A stretch of DNA of 64,000 nucleotides from Planococcus shenhongbingii (lineage in GTDB: Bacteria > Bacillota > Bacilli > Bacillales_A > Planococcaceae): the NCBI RefSeq assembly GCF_030413635.1, contig NZ_CP129235.1, forward strand, positions 1,178,001 to 1,242,000, in the 5' to 3' direction. A model generated the notes under the pieces. It did not search any database, was not told the origin of the DNA, and saw only the letters and a list, made by a program, of their open reading frames with translations. Of the stretch, positions 24,845 to 34,483 are shown piece after piece (position 1 is the stretch's first letter; the number at the start of each line of letters is the position of its first letter). Both the position numbers and the translations under genes were made by a program.

Positions 24845-26461
24845 ATGAACCGTATCGCTTTGATCCGCATTTATCGGATTGTTTATATGGCCATCAAATT
24901 TTACACCCAAGCGATGCTTTTCCAGCGCCGCTACCGCGGAAATTGGAATCCGCTTGTTGAAGAGAAATGGGAAAAGCTTGTCACGAAGCAGGCAAAAAAT
25001 TATAAAATTTTGGCCTTGAAGCTTGGCGGGCTTATGATTAAACTGGGACAATTTTTGTCGACGCGGGCGGATATTATGCCTCCGACATTTCTTCAGGAAC
25101 TCGAAGGTTTGACAGACCGTGTACCTTCAGTGTCACGCAAAAAAATCGTTTCTGTTCTTGAAAAAGACTGGAACTCTCCATATTCCAGTTTTTTGACTGA
25201 TTTATCGGATGCTGCTGTGGCCTCAGCCTCTATCGGGGAAGTTTACAAAGGCGTACTGAAAGACGGAACCGAAGTGGCTGTAAAAGTGCAACGGCCTGGA
25301 ACAGACCGTATTTTACGTGCTGATTTTCAAGCGATGCGGATTGTTGTTTGGATGTTGAAAACGTTCACGCCACTGTCCAAACAAATCGACTTCCGGCAAT
25401 TGTACCGGGAAATGACCGAAACAATTGGAGCAGAGTTGAACTTTTTGCAGGAACTTCAAAGCGGCCGCTCATTTTCCGACCGTTTCAAAGAGACGGAAGG
25501 CGTTCGTTTTCCAATTTATTTTGACGATCTCTCAACGCGCCGCGTACTGGTAATGGAGTGGATCGAAGGCGCGCGCATAACCGACCTCGCTTTTATTGAG
25601 AAACATAATCTTGATCGCCATGCCATCGCAGAACGGCTGTTTATTTTATTTTTGGAACAGGTCCTTAATGGCGGCCAATTTCATGCCGATCCGCATGGCG
25701 GCAATATTTTGTTGAAACCGGACGGCACTATTGTGCTGATAGATTTCGGCATGACCGGAACTATTTCCAAGTCGGACGCCCAAGCAGTGCTGCGGATAGC
25801 TGAAGGCATCGTTTTCCAAAATTACGATCAAGTGCTGGATGCCCTTGAAGAATTGCGTTTCCTGTTGCCGAATGCGGATCGGGATCTTTTAGCAGACACC
25901 ATTGCGCGGCTGGTTGCAGCGTATCAGTCTAATGAATTGATGCAGATGGACAGTTTTGTTGTAGAGCGCTTGCTCCGCGATATACAGGATATTGTCCGGA
26001 CGCAGCCTGTCCAGCTGCCTGCTGAATTTGCATTTTTTGGCCGGGCTACATCAATTTTTATAGGTGTTCTCCATGTTCTGGATCCCGCTATTGATTTATT
26101 GGCGCTCGCCCGGCCCCGCATATTGGAATGGGCGGCTTCTCAAAAAGAAGGCAAGCGGATTATTGGCAAAGAAGACGTGCTGCGCTGGGCAATCAATGCA
26201 ACAGGCCCGCTCCGCGTTCTTCCGCAAAAAATCATCAATTATCTTGAAGAGCCGGAACGGATGCGCCATTACTTGGAAAACCGGGATGGGCGGCAGCGGG
26301 AGCATCAGCGGGATTTACAGAGCCGGATGTTCGCCGGGATTTTCACGATTCTATCGTTTACAGGCATATCGATGGCTGTCTGGTTTTCACATGAAGCTTT
26401 TATGTGGGTTTCATCCATTTTCTTTGTCGGTTCACTATGGGTTTACCGGTCGATTAAATAA
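24845..26461 (+). CDS. AarF/ABC1/UbiB-family atypical kinase
   Basis: The 538-residue protein carries the UbiB hallmarks: the KLGQFLSTRADIMP (KxGQ) motif near residue 67, the alanine-rich loop AAVASASIGEVYKG replacing a normal P-loop, the ion-pair lysine in EVAVKVQRPG, the catalytic loop FHADPHGGNILL and metal-binding DFGMTG. Two C-terminal membrane helices (about 495-535) anchor it. In other bacteria the family supports isoprenoid quinone synthesis or lipid homeostasis, but its role in menaquinone-using Bacillales is not settled. AGGGGA precedes the ATG. Monocistronic. Confidence 0.87.
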   Translation: MNRIALIRIYRIVYMAIKFYTQAMLFQRRYRGNWNPLVEEKWEKLVTKQAKNYKILALKLGGLMIKLGQFLSTRADIMPPTFLQELEGLTDRVPSVSRKKIVSVLEKDWNSPYSSFLTDLSDAAVASASIGEVYKGVLKDGTEVAVKVQRPGTDRILRADFQAMRIVVWMLKTFTPLSKQIDFRQLYREMTETIGAELNFLQELQSGRSFSDRFKETEGVRFPIYFDDLSTRRVLVMEWIEGARITDLAFIEKHNLDRHAIAERLFILFLEQVLNGGQFHADPHGGNILLKPDGTIVLIDFGMTGTISKSDAQAVLRIAEGIVFQNYDQVLDALEELRFLLPNADRDLLADTIARLVAAYQSNELMQMDSFVVERLLRDIQDIVRTQPVQLPAEFAFFGRATSIFIGVLHVLDPAIDLLALARPRILEWAASQKEGKRIIGKEDVLRWAINATGPLRVLPQKIINYLEEPERMRHYLENRDGRQREHQRDLQSRMFAGIFTILSFTGISMAVWFSHEAFMWVSSIFFVGSLWVYRSIK

Positions 26462-26477
26462 TAGATAATGATAAGAT

Positions 26478-26513
26478 AAAAAAATCTGTGCCAAGAGCGG
26501 CACAGATTTTTTT
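26478..26513 (+). terminator. Terminator of the AarF-family gene
   Basis: AAAAATCTGTGCC pairs with GGCACAGATTTTT around a short loop, with a T run. Confidence 0.9.
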
Positions 26514-26593
26514 GCTTTCAAGTCTTGCAATTTACTGAATTCGGAGTAGAATTAATAAAGAGAACAAACGTTCCCTTTTGAGGAGGTGTAAAA

Positions 26594-26959
26594 ATGCCGT
26601 TGATCTCACAAGAGGAAATTGCCCATTTTGAAAAAGCCATTTATTTGCCGATGGTTTTAATCATCTTGGAACGTGACCGTATGTTATTCGAAAAAGGATC
26701 TTTTAAACTAAAGAGGCCGTATATTGAATTAGTGGATGGCGCCATCAAGCAGGTTCATAAAGAACTGCAGGAAACAAAAATCCATATGCGCAAGCACCAT
26801 ATGAAGATGATAAAAGGCACTGGAGATGATACATTCACCGAATACGTATTTTACCATGGGGGGTATGAAGACCACCGGCGCTATTTGAATGTGCGTTTGC
26901 GCAACCGGGTAGAGGAATTGCTGCGTGTTTATTTAGCGATGTCTTACCAGGAAATTTAA
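26594..26959 (+). CDS. YhjD-like protein of unknown function
   Basis: The 121-residue soluble protein is mostly helical and basic, with FEKAIYLPMVLIILERDR near the start, FKLKRPYIELVDGAIKQVHK in the middle and LNVRLRNRVEELLRVYL at the end. These features resemble the Bacillus YhjD family, whose gene in B. subtilis lies in the region that also holds comK. No catalytic motif is visible. GAGGAGGTG precedes the ATG by 5 bases. The name is from memory of the family and moderate in certainty. Confidence 0.65.
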   Translation: MPLISQEEIAHFEKAIYLPMVLIILERDRMLFEKGSFKLKRPYIELVDGAIKQVHKELQETKIHMRKHHMKMIKGTGDDTFTEYVFYHGGYEDHRRYLNVRLRNRVEELLRVYLAMSYQEI

Positions 26960-27087
26960 GGTGTTTTTATAATGGAGGTCTTGGCAGTGGGCAGATTACA
27001 AAGAGGCAGAGCTATACATACAAGAGCGTGATGCTTAAAAGGCTGCAGCAGTTTCAGTCTGTCTCTTTGTTATTTCAATCGGAAAAC

Positions 27088-27642
27088 TCAATCAAGAGGA
27101 TGTTGTCTTCTGGGGGGATATCTGCGTTTCGTCAAATATACCATTTGATGCTGATGGACTTGCTGGGCATTTTTAAAAAACCTGCGCAGAGAACCTGCAA
27201 AAGAATGCTGGTTTCTTAACGCGACAGGAGACACATCAAGTGGGACAGCTACACCATTGCTTAAGGAAATTATGCTGCCTTTTCCTGTATCATCGCTTTC
27301 GACTAGCTCGACAGCATCAAAGTTGAACCAAACCGATTCTTTGTTTTTCGGAGAGTGAGTAGGAAAGAACAGAAGCGGATTGCCGTAATACTCACCGATG
27401 ATAATGGGGGGCTTATGTTTGACGCGAACTGCTTTTTGAGAATAAAGAGTGGCGCTTTCCATCGATCCTCTGTAGAAAGTACAAGAAGAACTTACAATTT
27501 TATAAACCGATTCTTCCACAATGAATTCACTTCGATCTTCAATTACACGTGTCCACGTTCGATGTCCGTCTATATACGGCAAAAGTGCATATGTATTGCT
27601 GCACACCGTATATGAAGAGGGATTATGATTCTTATTGCCCAT
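27088..27642 (-). CDS. comK: Competence transcription factor ComK homologue
   Basis: The 184-residue protein is recognisably ComK: YALLPYIDGHRTWTRVIE, SSCTFYRGS, KHKPPIIIG, LLFFPTHSPKN and VWFNFDAVELVE line up in order with B. subtilis ComK (ALLPEEIDGK, RSCRFFGSS, HKPPIMV, FLFPTLSS, GWISHVHVKEF). ComK activates DNA-uptake genes. The start MGNKNHNP is preferred because AGGGGGT lies about 9 bases upstream; the longer frame begins before that site. The C-terminal ~30 residues diverge from B. subtilis and the protein is slightly shorter. It is divergent from an IDEAL-domain gene, sharing a 174-base AT-rich region that could hold ComK boxes. Confidence 0.85.
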   Translation of the reverse strand: MGNKNHNPSSYTVCSNTYALLPYIDGHRTWTRVIEDRSEFIVEESVYKIVSSSCTFYRGSMESATLYSQKAVRVKHKPPIIIGEYYGNPLLFFPTHSPKNKESVWFNFDAVELVESDDTGKGSIISLSNGVAVPLDVSPVALRNQHSFAGSLRRFFKNAQQVHQHQMVYLTKRRYPPRRQHPLD

Positions 27643-27816
27643 TAACTTATACCCCCTAAATTTACTATACATAAATATTGTAACAACAAATGGAAGATTA
27701 GCAATGGCTTAGTCTAAAAATAAAATCTTTTCTATTTCATTAGAATTTTCAAAAAACATTTGATTATTGATAGACTTTTAATGTATACTAATGAAAAGCA
27801 TTCGGGGTGATGAAGA

Positions 27817-28056
27817 ATGGAAAACTATTATTCTTATGCTGACTTCATGAAAGCGATGGCTCAAACAAAGAAAATTACAGAAGCGGAAAAACTGCTCAAT
27901 GATATCTATTTGGATTTGTTTTTGAAGCATGTACACCGCTCTCAGCAAGAAGAACAGCTCATGACGCTTATCGACCAAGCCCTGGACACTAATGACCGTG
28001 AAGCATTCGCCAACTATTCAGCCCAATTGCAGGCTTTAAAATGCGATGAAGAATAA
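27817..28056 (+). CDS. IDEAL-domain protein
   Basis: The 79-residue protein ends its first half with AEKLLNDIYLDLFLKHVHRS and continues EEQLMTLIDQALDTNDREAF, the IDEAL-domain pattern found in small Bacillales proteins such as YpiB and ComK-linked regulators. No enzymatic motif. GGGGTGATGAAG precedes the ATG. It sits divergently next to comK and just upstream of uvrB, followed by its own terminator. Function unknown; association with competence is only positional. Confidence 0.75.
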   Translation: MENYYSYADFMKAMAQTKKITEAEKLLNDIYLDLFLKHVHRSQQEEQLMTLIDQALDTNDREAFANYSAQLQALKCDEE

Positions 28057-28058
28057 CG

Positions 28059-28088
28059 AAAAAACCGCTCCTCAGTGAGCGGTTTTTT
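28059..28088 (+). terminator. Terminator of the IDEAL-domain gene
   Basis: AAAAAACCGCTC pairs with GAGCGGTTTTTT around CTCAGT. Confidence 0.92.
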
Positions 28089-28115
28089 TATTTTGTCTAA
28101 AAAAAGACAAGCAAA

Positions 28116-28129
28116 AAAACATACGTTCG
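28116..28129 (+). promoter_or_regulatory. Putative LexA/DinR (SOS) box upstream of uvrB
   Basis: AAAACATACGTTCG matches the Bacillus SOS box CGAACN4GTTCG in the whole right half and three of five bases in the left half. It lies just upstream of the probable -35 of uvrB, which is SOS-induced in B. subtilis. Confidence 0.6.
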
Positions 28130-28133
28130 CTTT

Positions 28134-28161
28134 TTGTTAGGGGAATTTTAGGGCATATGAT
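28134..28161 (+). promoter_or_regulatory. Probable sigma-A promoter of uvrBA
   Basis: -35 TTGTTA (28134-28139), 16-base spacer, -10 TATGAT (28156-28161). The uvrB start is about 40 bases downstream behind AGGAGG. Confidence 0.55.
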
Positions 28162-28199
28162 AAAATAGAGAGAGTGAAACAAACAGGAGGACATCAATT

Positions 28200-30182
28200 A
28201 TGAAACAGGAATTCAAACTCCAGGCCCCTTATGAACCTGCAGGTGATCAGCCTCAAGCAATTGCGGAGTTGACTCAAGGAATCATAAACGGCAAGCGCTG
28301 CCAGACTTTGCTTGGAGCAACAGGCACTGGGAAGACCTACACCATGTCAAATGTGATTCAGCAAGTGAAAAAACCTACATTGGTCATGGCCCATAACAAA
28401 ACCTTAGCAGGACAGCTTTACAGTGAATTCAAGGAATTTTTTCCGGATAATGCGGTTGAATACTTCGTTAGCTATTATGATTACTATCAACCGGAAGCCT
28501 ATGTGCCGCAATCCGATACTTATATAGAAAAAGATGCCAGCATCAATGATGAAATCGATAAATTGCGGCACTCGGCGACAAGTTCGCTGTTCGAACGGGA
28601 TGATGTCATCGTCATAGCTTCGGTATCGTGCATATATGGCCTCGGTTCGCCAAAGGAATACCGTGAACTTGTAGTATCCCTTAGAAAAGGAATGGAAATC
28701 GAGCGCAATCAGCTTTTACGAAAATTAGTCGACGTTCAATATGAACGCAACGACATCAACTTTATCCGTGGAACTTTCCGGGTACGGGGAGATGTAGTGG
28801 AAATCTTTCCGGCATCCCGCGATGAACGCTGTTTGCGTGTTGAGTTTTTTGGAGATGAAATTGACCGGATCCGTGAAGTGGATGCTTTGACGGGTGAAAT
28901 CATCGGCGAGCGGGAACATGTTGCCATTTTCCCGGCATCCCACTTTGTTACGCGGGAAGAAAAAATGGTCAAAGCCATTGAGAACATCGAAGCGGAACTG
29001 GAAGAGCGATTAAAGGAAATGCGGGCAGAAGATAAGTTGCTCGAAGCCCAGCGCCTCGAACAGCGCACACGCTATGACTTGGAAATGATGCGCGAAATGG
29101 GCTTTTGTTCAGGCATTGAAAACTACTCCCGCCATTTGACGCTGCGGCCTCCAGGTGCTCAGCCTTATACGCTCATTGATTATTTTCCGGATGATTTCCT
29201 GCTGGTAGTGGATGAAAGCCATGTAACCTTGCCGCAAGTCCGCGGCATGTTCAATGGGGACCAGGCACGCAAAAAAGTATTGGTGGATCACGGATTCCGT
29301 TTGCCTTCGGCTATGGACAACCGGCCGCTGACATTTGATGAATTCGAAAAGCATATCCACCAGGCTGTTTTCGTATCAGCGACGCCAGGCCCTTATGAGC
29401 TTGAACATACACCGGAAATGGTGGAACAAATCATTCGGCCGACAGGACTATTGGACCCGACCATTGAAGTGCGTCCGATAGAAGGGCAGATTGATGACTT
29501 GATGGATGAAATCCGGCAGCGCACCGAGCGCAATGAACGGGTGCTTGTAACGACATTGACAAAAAAAATGTCCGAAGATTTGACGGCGTATTTAAAAGAA
29601 GCAGGCATAAAAGTCAATTACCTGCATTCGGAGATTAAGACGTTAGAACGGATTGAAATCATCCGGGAATTGCGGATGGGTGTTTATGACGTTCTTGTCG
29701 GCATTAACTTGCTTCGGGAAGGACTCGATATTCCGGAAGTCTCCTTGGTGACCATACTCGACGCAGACAAAGAAGGCTTCTTGCGCTCAGAGCGTTCACT
29801 TATTCAGACGATGGGGCGCGCTGCGCGAAACTCCAATGGCCATGTCATTATGTATGCGGATAAAATGACCGATTCAATGCGGAAAGCGATTGATGAAACG
29901 ACTCGCCGGCGTACCATACAGGCCGAATACAATGAAAAACACGGCATTACACCGATTACCATACAAAAGAAAATCAGGGATGTTATTCGGGCTACTACAG
30001 CAGCTGAAGAGACAGAAGAATATGTTTCAAAAGCGGCAGCAGGCAAAAAACTCAAAAAAGAAGACCGCATGAAACTGATTACGCTGCTGGAAAAAGAAAT
30101 GAAAGAAGCGGCAAAAGCGCTCGATTTCGAACGGGCAGCCGAACTTCGAGACACTGTGCTCGAATTGAAAGCGGAAGGGTGA
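28200..30182 (+). CDS. uvrB: Excinuclease ABC subunit B
   Basis: Damage-verifying helicase-like subunit of nucleotide excision repair. The 660-residue protein has Walker [11 protein letters not shown] near residue 39, the beta-hairpin region [20 protein letters not shown] near 95, the DESH box near 338, helicase motifs [14 protein letters not shown] and QTMGRAARN near 540, and a C-terminal UVR motif ([16 protein letters not shown]) for UvrC contact. ATG start after AGGAGG. Six bases separate it from uvrA, so the two are one operon. Confidence 0.97.
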   Translation: MKQEFKLQAPYEPAGDQPQAIAELTQGIINGKRCQTLLGATGTGKTYTMSNVIQQVKKPTLVMAHNKTLAGQLYSEFKEFFPDNAVEYFVSYYDYYQPEAYVPQSDTYIEKDASINDEIDKLRHSATSSLFERDDVIVIASVSCIYGLGSPKEYRELVVSLRKGMEIERNQLLRKLVDVQYERNDINFIRGTFRVRGDVVEIFPASRDERCLRVEFFGDEIDRIREVDALTGEIIGEREHVAIFPASHFVTREEKMVKAIENIEAELEERLKEMRAEDKLLEAQRLEQRTRYDLEMMREMGFCSGIENYSRHLTLRPPGAQPYTLIDYFPDDFLLVVDESHVTLPQVRGMFNGDQARKKVLVDHGFRLPSAMDNRPLTFDEFEKHIHQAVFVSATPGPYELEHTPEMVEQIIRPTGLLDPTIEVRPIEGQIDDLMDEIRQRTERNERVLVTTLTKKMSEDLTAYLKEAGIKVNYLHSEIKTLERIEIIRELRMGVYDVLVGINLLREGLDIPEVSLVTILDADKEGFLRSERSLIQTMGRAARNSNGHVIMYADKMTDSMRKAIDETTRRRTIQAEYNEKHGITPITIQKKIRDVIRATTAAEETEEYVSKAAAGKKLKKEDRMKLITLLEKEMKEAAKALDFERAAELRDTVLELKAEG

Positions 30183-30188
30183 TAAAAC

Positions 30189-33071
30189 TTGAAAAACCAG
30201 GAAATACGTATACAAGGTGCGCGTGCACATAATTTGAAAAATATCGATGTCGTCATTCCACGGGATCAGCTGGTGGTAATGACAGGTCTTTCCGGGTCAG
30301 GCAAATCTTCTTTGGCATTTGATACGATTTATGCAGAAGGACAGCGTCGGTACGTCGAATCGCTGTCTTCTTATGCCCGCCAATTTCTTGGGCAAATGGA
30401 CAAACCGGATGTCGACTTGATTGAAGGATTATCGCCGGCAATATCGATCGATCAAAAAACAACGAGCAAAAACCCCCGTTCTACTGTAGCAACGGTAACA
30501 GAAATTTATGATTATATGCGGCTGATGTATGCGCGTATCGGTAAACCGGTCTGCCCCAATCATGGTATTGAAATTTCTTCCCAGACGATTGAGCAAATGG
30601 TGGACCGCTTGCTGGAGTATCCTGAACGGACAAAAATGCAGATTTTAGCACCGGTAGTGGCAGGCAGAAAAGGGACGCATGTCAAATTACTGGAGGACAT
30701 CAAAAAGCAAGGTTATGTCCGCGTCCGTGTCAATGGCGATTTAATAGATCTTGATGACAATATCGATTTGGATAAAAACAAAAAACACTCCATTGAAGTG
30801 GTCATCGACCGGATCATCATGAAAGAAGGCATTGCGCCGCGGCTGAGCGATTCTCTGGAATCCGCGCTGCGAATTGCGGATGGCCGGGTTCTGGTAGATG
30901 TCATGGAACAGGAAGAATTGCTGTTTAGTGAACACCATGCTTGTCCGATTTGTGGATTTTCCATCGGCGAACTGGAACCGCGGATGTTTTCGTTCAACTC
31001 ACCGTTCGGTGCTTGCGCAGAATGCGACGGAATTGGACATAAACTGGAAGTAGATCCGGAACTGGTTATTCCGGATTGGAACTTATCGTTGGAAAATGAC
31101 GCGATAGCTCCGTGGAAGCCGACGAGCTCACAGTATTATCCTCAAATGCTCAAAGCTGTCTGCAAACATTATAAGATTGATATGACGGTTCCAGTCAGCG
31201 AATTGCCGGAAGAGCATGTCCAGATTTTGCTGTATGGTTCCGGCCATGATAAAATCCGTTTCCGTTATGAAAATGATTACGGGCAAATCCGTGATAACCA
31301 TATTCATTTTGAGGGTGTCGTAACCAATGTAGACCGCCGTTTCCGTGAAACATCTTCAGATTGGACAAGGGAACAAATGGAAAAATACATGGGCGAGCAA
31401 CCATGTCCGGCTTGCCAAGGCTACCGCTTAAAACCCGAAACCCTCGCAGTGAAAGTGAATAAATTGCATATTGGTGCAGTTTCCGAGTTTTCCATCGTGG
31501 AAGCGGACGAATTTTTTGCAAACCTGGTTTTATCGGAAAAAGACGCGCAGATTGCCAGTGCGATTGTCCGTGAAATCCGTGAACGGGTTAGCTTCTTGAT
31601 TAATGTCGGCCTCGATTATTTGACTTTGAATCGGGCATCCGGCACGTTGTCGGGCGGAGAAGCCCAGCGCATCCGGCTTGCGACGCAAATCGGTTCAAGG
31701 CTGACAGGAGTGCTCTATATCTTGGATGAACCTTCAATCGGCCTTCACCAAAGAGATAATGACCGCTTGATTGGCGCATTAAAAGAAATGCGTGATCTTG
31801 GCAATACATTAATCGTCGTAGAGCATGATGAAGATACGATGCTCGCGGCAGACTATTTGATTGATATCGGGCCTGGAGCAGGAGTACACGGAGGCGAAAT
31901 CATCGCCGCTGGTACACCTGAAAAAGTGATGAAGAATAAAAAATCATTGACTGGCCAGTATTTGAATGGAACGAAATTTATTCCGCTGCCTGCAGAGCGC
32001 AGAGAATCCGACGGCCGGGCGATATCCATTCGTGGAGCAAACGAAAATAACTTAAAAAAAGTGGATGTTGATATTCCGCTGGGCTTATTCGTTGCCGTCA
32101 CGGGTGTCTCTGGATCAGGAAAAAGTACATTGGTCAATGAGATCTTGTACAAATCACTGGCGAGCAGATTGAACCGGGCTCGAACAAAACCGGGCAAACA
32201 TGAGTCCTTGGAAGGCATCGATGAACTTGAAAAAGTGATTGATATTGACCAATCACCAATCGGCCGTACGCCACGGTCCAATCCTGCCACTTATACCGGG
32301 GTATTCGACGATATCCGCGATGTCTACGCCTCAACAAATGAAGCGAAAGTGCGAGGCTATAAAAAAGGGCGTTTCAGTTTTAACGTTAAGGGTGGACGCT
32401 GTGAAGCTTGCCGCGGAGATGGTATTATAAAAATAGAAATGCATTTCCTGCCGGATGTTTATGTTCCATGCGAAGTTTGCCATGGCAAACGCTACAATCG
32501 GGAAACGCTGGAAGTGAAGTATAAAGACAAGAGCATTGCCGATGTATTGGAAATGACCGTTGAAACAGCTACACAATTCTTTGAGAACCATCCGAAAATT
32601 TATCGTAAATTGAAAACGATTGTCGATGTCGGTTTAGGCTATGTTACGCTAGGGCAACCGGCAACTACTTTGTCGGGAGGAGAAGCGCAACGGGTGAAAC
32701 TCGCTTCTGAACTTCATAAACGTTCCAACGGCAAATCTTTCTATATATTGGATGAGCCGACAACTGGTCTCCATGCGGATGACATTTCACGCTTGCTTCT
32801 TGTGCTGCAGCGTTTGGTTGATAATGGCGATACGGTTTTGACCATCGAGCATAATCTGGATGTCATTAAAACTGCTGATTATATTATCGATCTTGGGCCG
32901 GAAGGCGGAGACAAAGGCGGGATAATTATTGCAACCGGAACACCGGAAGATATAGCAGCCTCCCAGGATTCTTATACCGGGAAATATCTGGGACCGATTC
33001 TGGAACGTGATCGCGCCCGTATGGAAACCTTAGTTAAAAAAGCAACGCGCAAGAAAAAAGTAGCGAAGTGA
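30189..33071 (+). CDS. uvrA: Excinuclease ABC subunit A
   Basis: DNA damage-sensing ATPase that loads UvrB. The 960-residue protein holds two ABC ATPase units: Walker [13 protein letters not shown] near residue 33 and [13 protein letters not shown] near 641, with signatures [17 protein letters not shown] and [15 protein letters not shown]. Zinc-binding Cys clusters are CPICGFS...CAEC near 255, CPACQGY in the insertion, and CEACRGDG...CEVCHGKRY near 740. TTG start after GGAAGGGTGA. The C-terminal basic tail ([11 protein letters not shown]) is common in Firmicutes UvrA. Confidence 0.97.
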   Translation: MKNQEIRIQGARAHNLKNIDVVIPRDQLVVMTGLSGSGKSSLAFDTIYAEGQRRYVESLSSYARQFLGQMDKPDVDLIEGLSPAISIDQKTTSKNPRSTVATVTEIYDYMRLMYARIGKPVCPNHGIEISSQTIEQMVDRLLEYPERTKMQILAPVVAGRKGTHVKLLEDIKKQGYVRVRVNGDLIDLDDNIDLDKNKKHSIEVVIDRIIMKEGIAPRLSDSLESALRIADGRVLVDVMEQEELLFSEHHACPICGFSIGELEPRMFSFNSPFGACAECDGIGHKLEVDPELVIPDWNLSLENDAIAPWKPTSSQYYPQMLKAVCKHYKIDMTVPVSELPEEHVQILLYGSGHDKIRFRYENDYGQIRDNHIHFEGVVTNVDRRFRETSSDWTREQMEKYMGEQPCPACQGYRLKPETLAVKVNKLHIGAVSEFSIVEADEFFANLVLSEKDAQIASAIVREIRERVSFLINVGLDYLTLNRASGTLSGGEAQRIRLATQIGSRLTGVLYILDEPSIGLHQRDNDRLIGALKEMRDLGNTLIVVEHDEDTMLAADYLIDIGPGAGVHGGEIIAAGTPEKVMKNKKSLTGQYLNGTKFIPLPAERRESDGRAISIRGANENNLKKVDVDIPLGLFVAVTGVSGSGKSTLVNEILYKSLASRLNRARTKPGKHESLEGIDELEKVIDIDQSPIGRTPRSNPATYTGVFDDIRDVYASTNEAKVRGYKKGRFSFNVKGGRCEACRGDGIIKIEMHFLPDVYVPCEVCHGKRYNRETLEVKYKDKSIADVLEMTVETATQFFENHPKIYRKLKTIVDVGLGYVTLGQPATTLSGGEAQRVKLASELHKRSNGKSFYILDEPTTGLHADDISRLLLVLQRLVDNGDTVLTIEHNLDVIKTADYIIDLGPEGGDKGGIIIATGTPEDIAASQDSYTGKYLGPILERDRARMETLVKKATRKKKVAK

Positions 33072-33172
33072 AACTTTTTTTGATTCGAAACGTATCAATT
33101 AAGAGACTATCAAGTTCGGTTTTTGTCTAGCTTCCGCTTTTCATCAAACCGACAAAGAGGAGGCCGCAATAC

Positions 33173-34348
33173 ATGCAAAGTGAAAAAGAACGCATATTGG
33201 ATATGGTGGAAAAAGGCACCATTACGGCAAGAGAAGCAGTAGAGCTATTGAGAGCAATAGACGGCGGTGGAGAACGGGAACAGTCCTCGCGTGATTACGG
33301 CCGCAATGATTATCGGGAAAAGCGCGGCAGACGGGGCTTGTTCCGTCCGGAAGACATGGTGAAAAAATTCTCTAAAGATTTTTCGCGTGATTTCTCGAAA
33401 GATTTCTCGAAAAACCTTTCCAAAGACTTTAACCAATTGAGCGACCGCATGATGCAGTTTATGCAAAGTTCAGTCGGGAAATTGAAAACGATGGAATTCG
33501 ATTCTCCATTCGGGGATGCGATACAGTTCAGCCATACCTTTAAACAGGAAAATATTGATGTCAACAATATCATCACCGATATTGCGAATGGCCAGCTGGA
33601 AATCTTCCCGTCGCAAGATGATACAATCCGTGCTGAGTGCAGCGTAAAAGCTTATCGGGCAGAATCGGAAGAGCAGGCAAAAGAAGATTTTCTTGATAAA
33701 TTTGTTTTCATTGCAGATGATCAGAAACTCCGCATCATCAGTGATATGAAAACAACGCAAGTAAATGTGGTGCTGTATGTACCAGCCAAAAAGTATACCC
33801 ACATTGCTGCCCGTTTATTCAACGGTGGTTTTTCAATGAAGCGCATCGATGCAGCTTTGATTAAAGTGAAAACTGCAAACGGCAAAATCGAATTGAAAAA
33901 TGTCGATTTTGATGATGCTGAACTAGAAACAGCAAATGGTGCAATCCAAGTGCAGGATGTCCAAGGGAAAGTAATGGAGACAGAAACTTTGAACGGCCGC
34001 ATTTATATTGATGGTGACATCCAGACAACAGAAGCAAAATCGTTGAATGGCAATGTCGTAGTGACATCGAGATGCAAAGAAGCCCGCAAAGTGGAAGCGA
34101 AAACACTGGCAGGAAATGTAGAAATTTATATTCCTTCCCACTTGCCTTTAAGAGGGGAAGTTTCTTCCAACCTTGGCAAAATGGATGTCTTGCTTTCAGA
34201 TGTTGAACATACCCATGAACAAGGACAATTTATGCAAAAGTCCATCCGTTTTTCAAAAGAAAGCGGAGAAGCTGTGGCAGCGCCTCTTTTGGTCTATGGA
34301 GAAACCAAAACCGGTTCTGTACTTGTGCGTTATTTGACAGTAGAATAA
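33173..34348 (+). CDS. yvlB: YvlB-like DUF4097 surface-fold protein
   Basis: The 391-residue protein has a SHOCT-like N-terminal helix pair (SEKERILDMVEKGTITAREA, residues 3-22) and a basic linker. An amphipathic stretch at about residues 64-86 repeats the unit FSKDF/FSRDF four to five times. A long DUF4097 beta-helix-like region (about 125-360) follows, with repeats such as VKTANGKIELKNV, LETANGAIQVQDV and TETLNGRIYIDGD. DUF4097 proteins are linked to envelope stress in Bacillus (yvlABCD). Here yvlA, yvlC and yvlD are absent from the locus. AGAGGAGG precedes the ATG. A terminator follows. Confidence 0.83.
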   Translation: MQSEKERILDMVEKGTITAREAVELLRAIDGGGEREQSSRDYGRNDYREKRGRRGLFRPEDMVKKFSKDFSRDFSKDFSKNLSKDFNQLSDRMMQFMQSSVGKLKTMEFDSPFGDAIQFSHTFKQENIDVNNIITDIANGQLEIFPSQDDTIRAECSVKAYRAESEEQAKEDFLDKFVFIADDQKLRIISDMKTTQVNVVLYVPAKKYTHIAARLFNGGFSMKRIDAALIKVKTANGKIELKNVDFDDAELETANGAIQVQDVQGKVMETETLNGRIYIDGDIQTTEAKSLNGNVVVTSRCKEARKVEAKTLAGNVEIYIPSHLPLRGEVSSNLGKMDVLLSDVEHTHEQGQFMQKSIRFSKESGEAVAAPLLVYGETKTGSVLVRYLTVE

Positions 34349-34355
34349 ATTATAG

Positions 34356-34387
34356 AAAAAGCCGGCATATAGCATGCCGGCTTTTTT
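34356..34387 (+). terminator. Terminator of yvlB
   Basis: AAAAAGCCGGCAT pairs with ATGCCGGCTTTTTT around a short loop. Confidence 0.9.
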
Positions 34388-34483
34388 CCATTTCTTGAGC
34401 TCTAATGACATATGCGGTACTGTTTAAATAAGGTAGCAACTTCAAAATTGAACAAGAACTAAAAATGATAAGGAGGAGAGTAC

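Noticed and set aside
27028..27219. 63-codon plus-strand frame at the end of comK
   Set aside because: It is antisense to the recognisable ComK C-terminus and has no ribosome binding site.
33114..33152. Weak inverted repeat CGGTTT/AAACCG between uvrA and yvlB as a terminator
   Set aside because: Short arms, a loop over 20 bases and no T tract.
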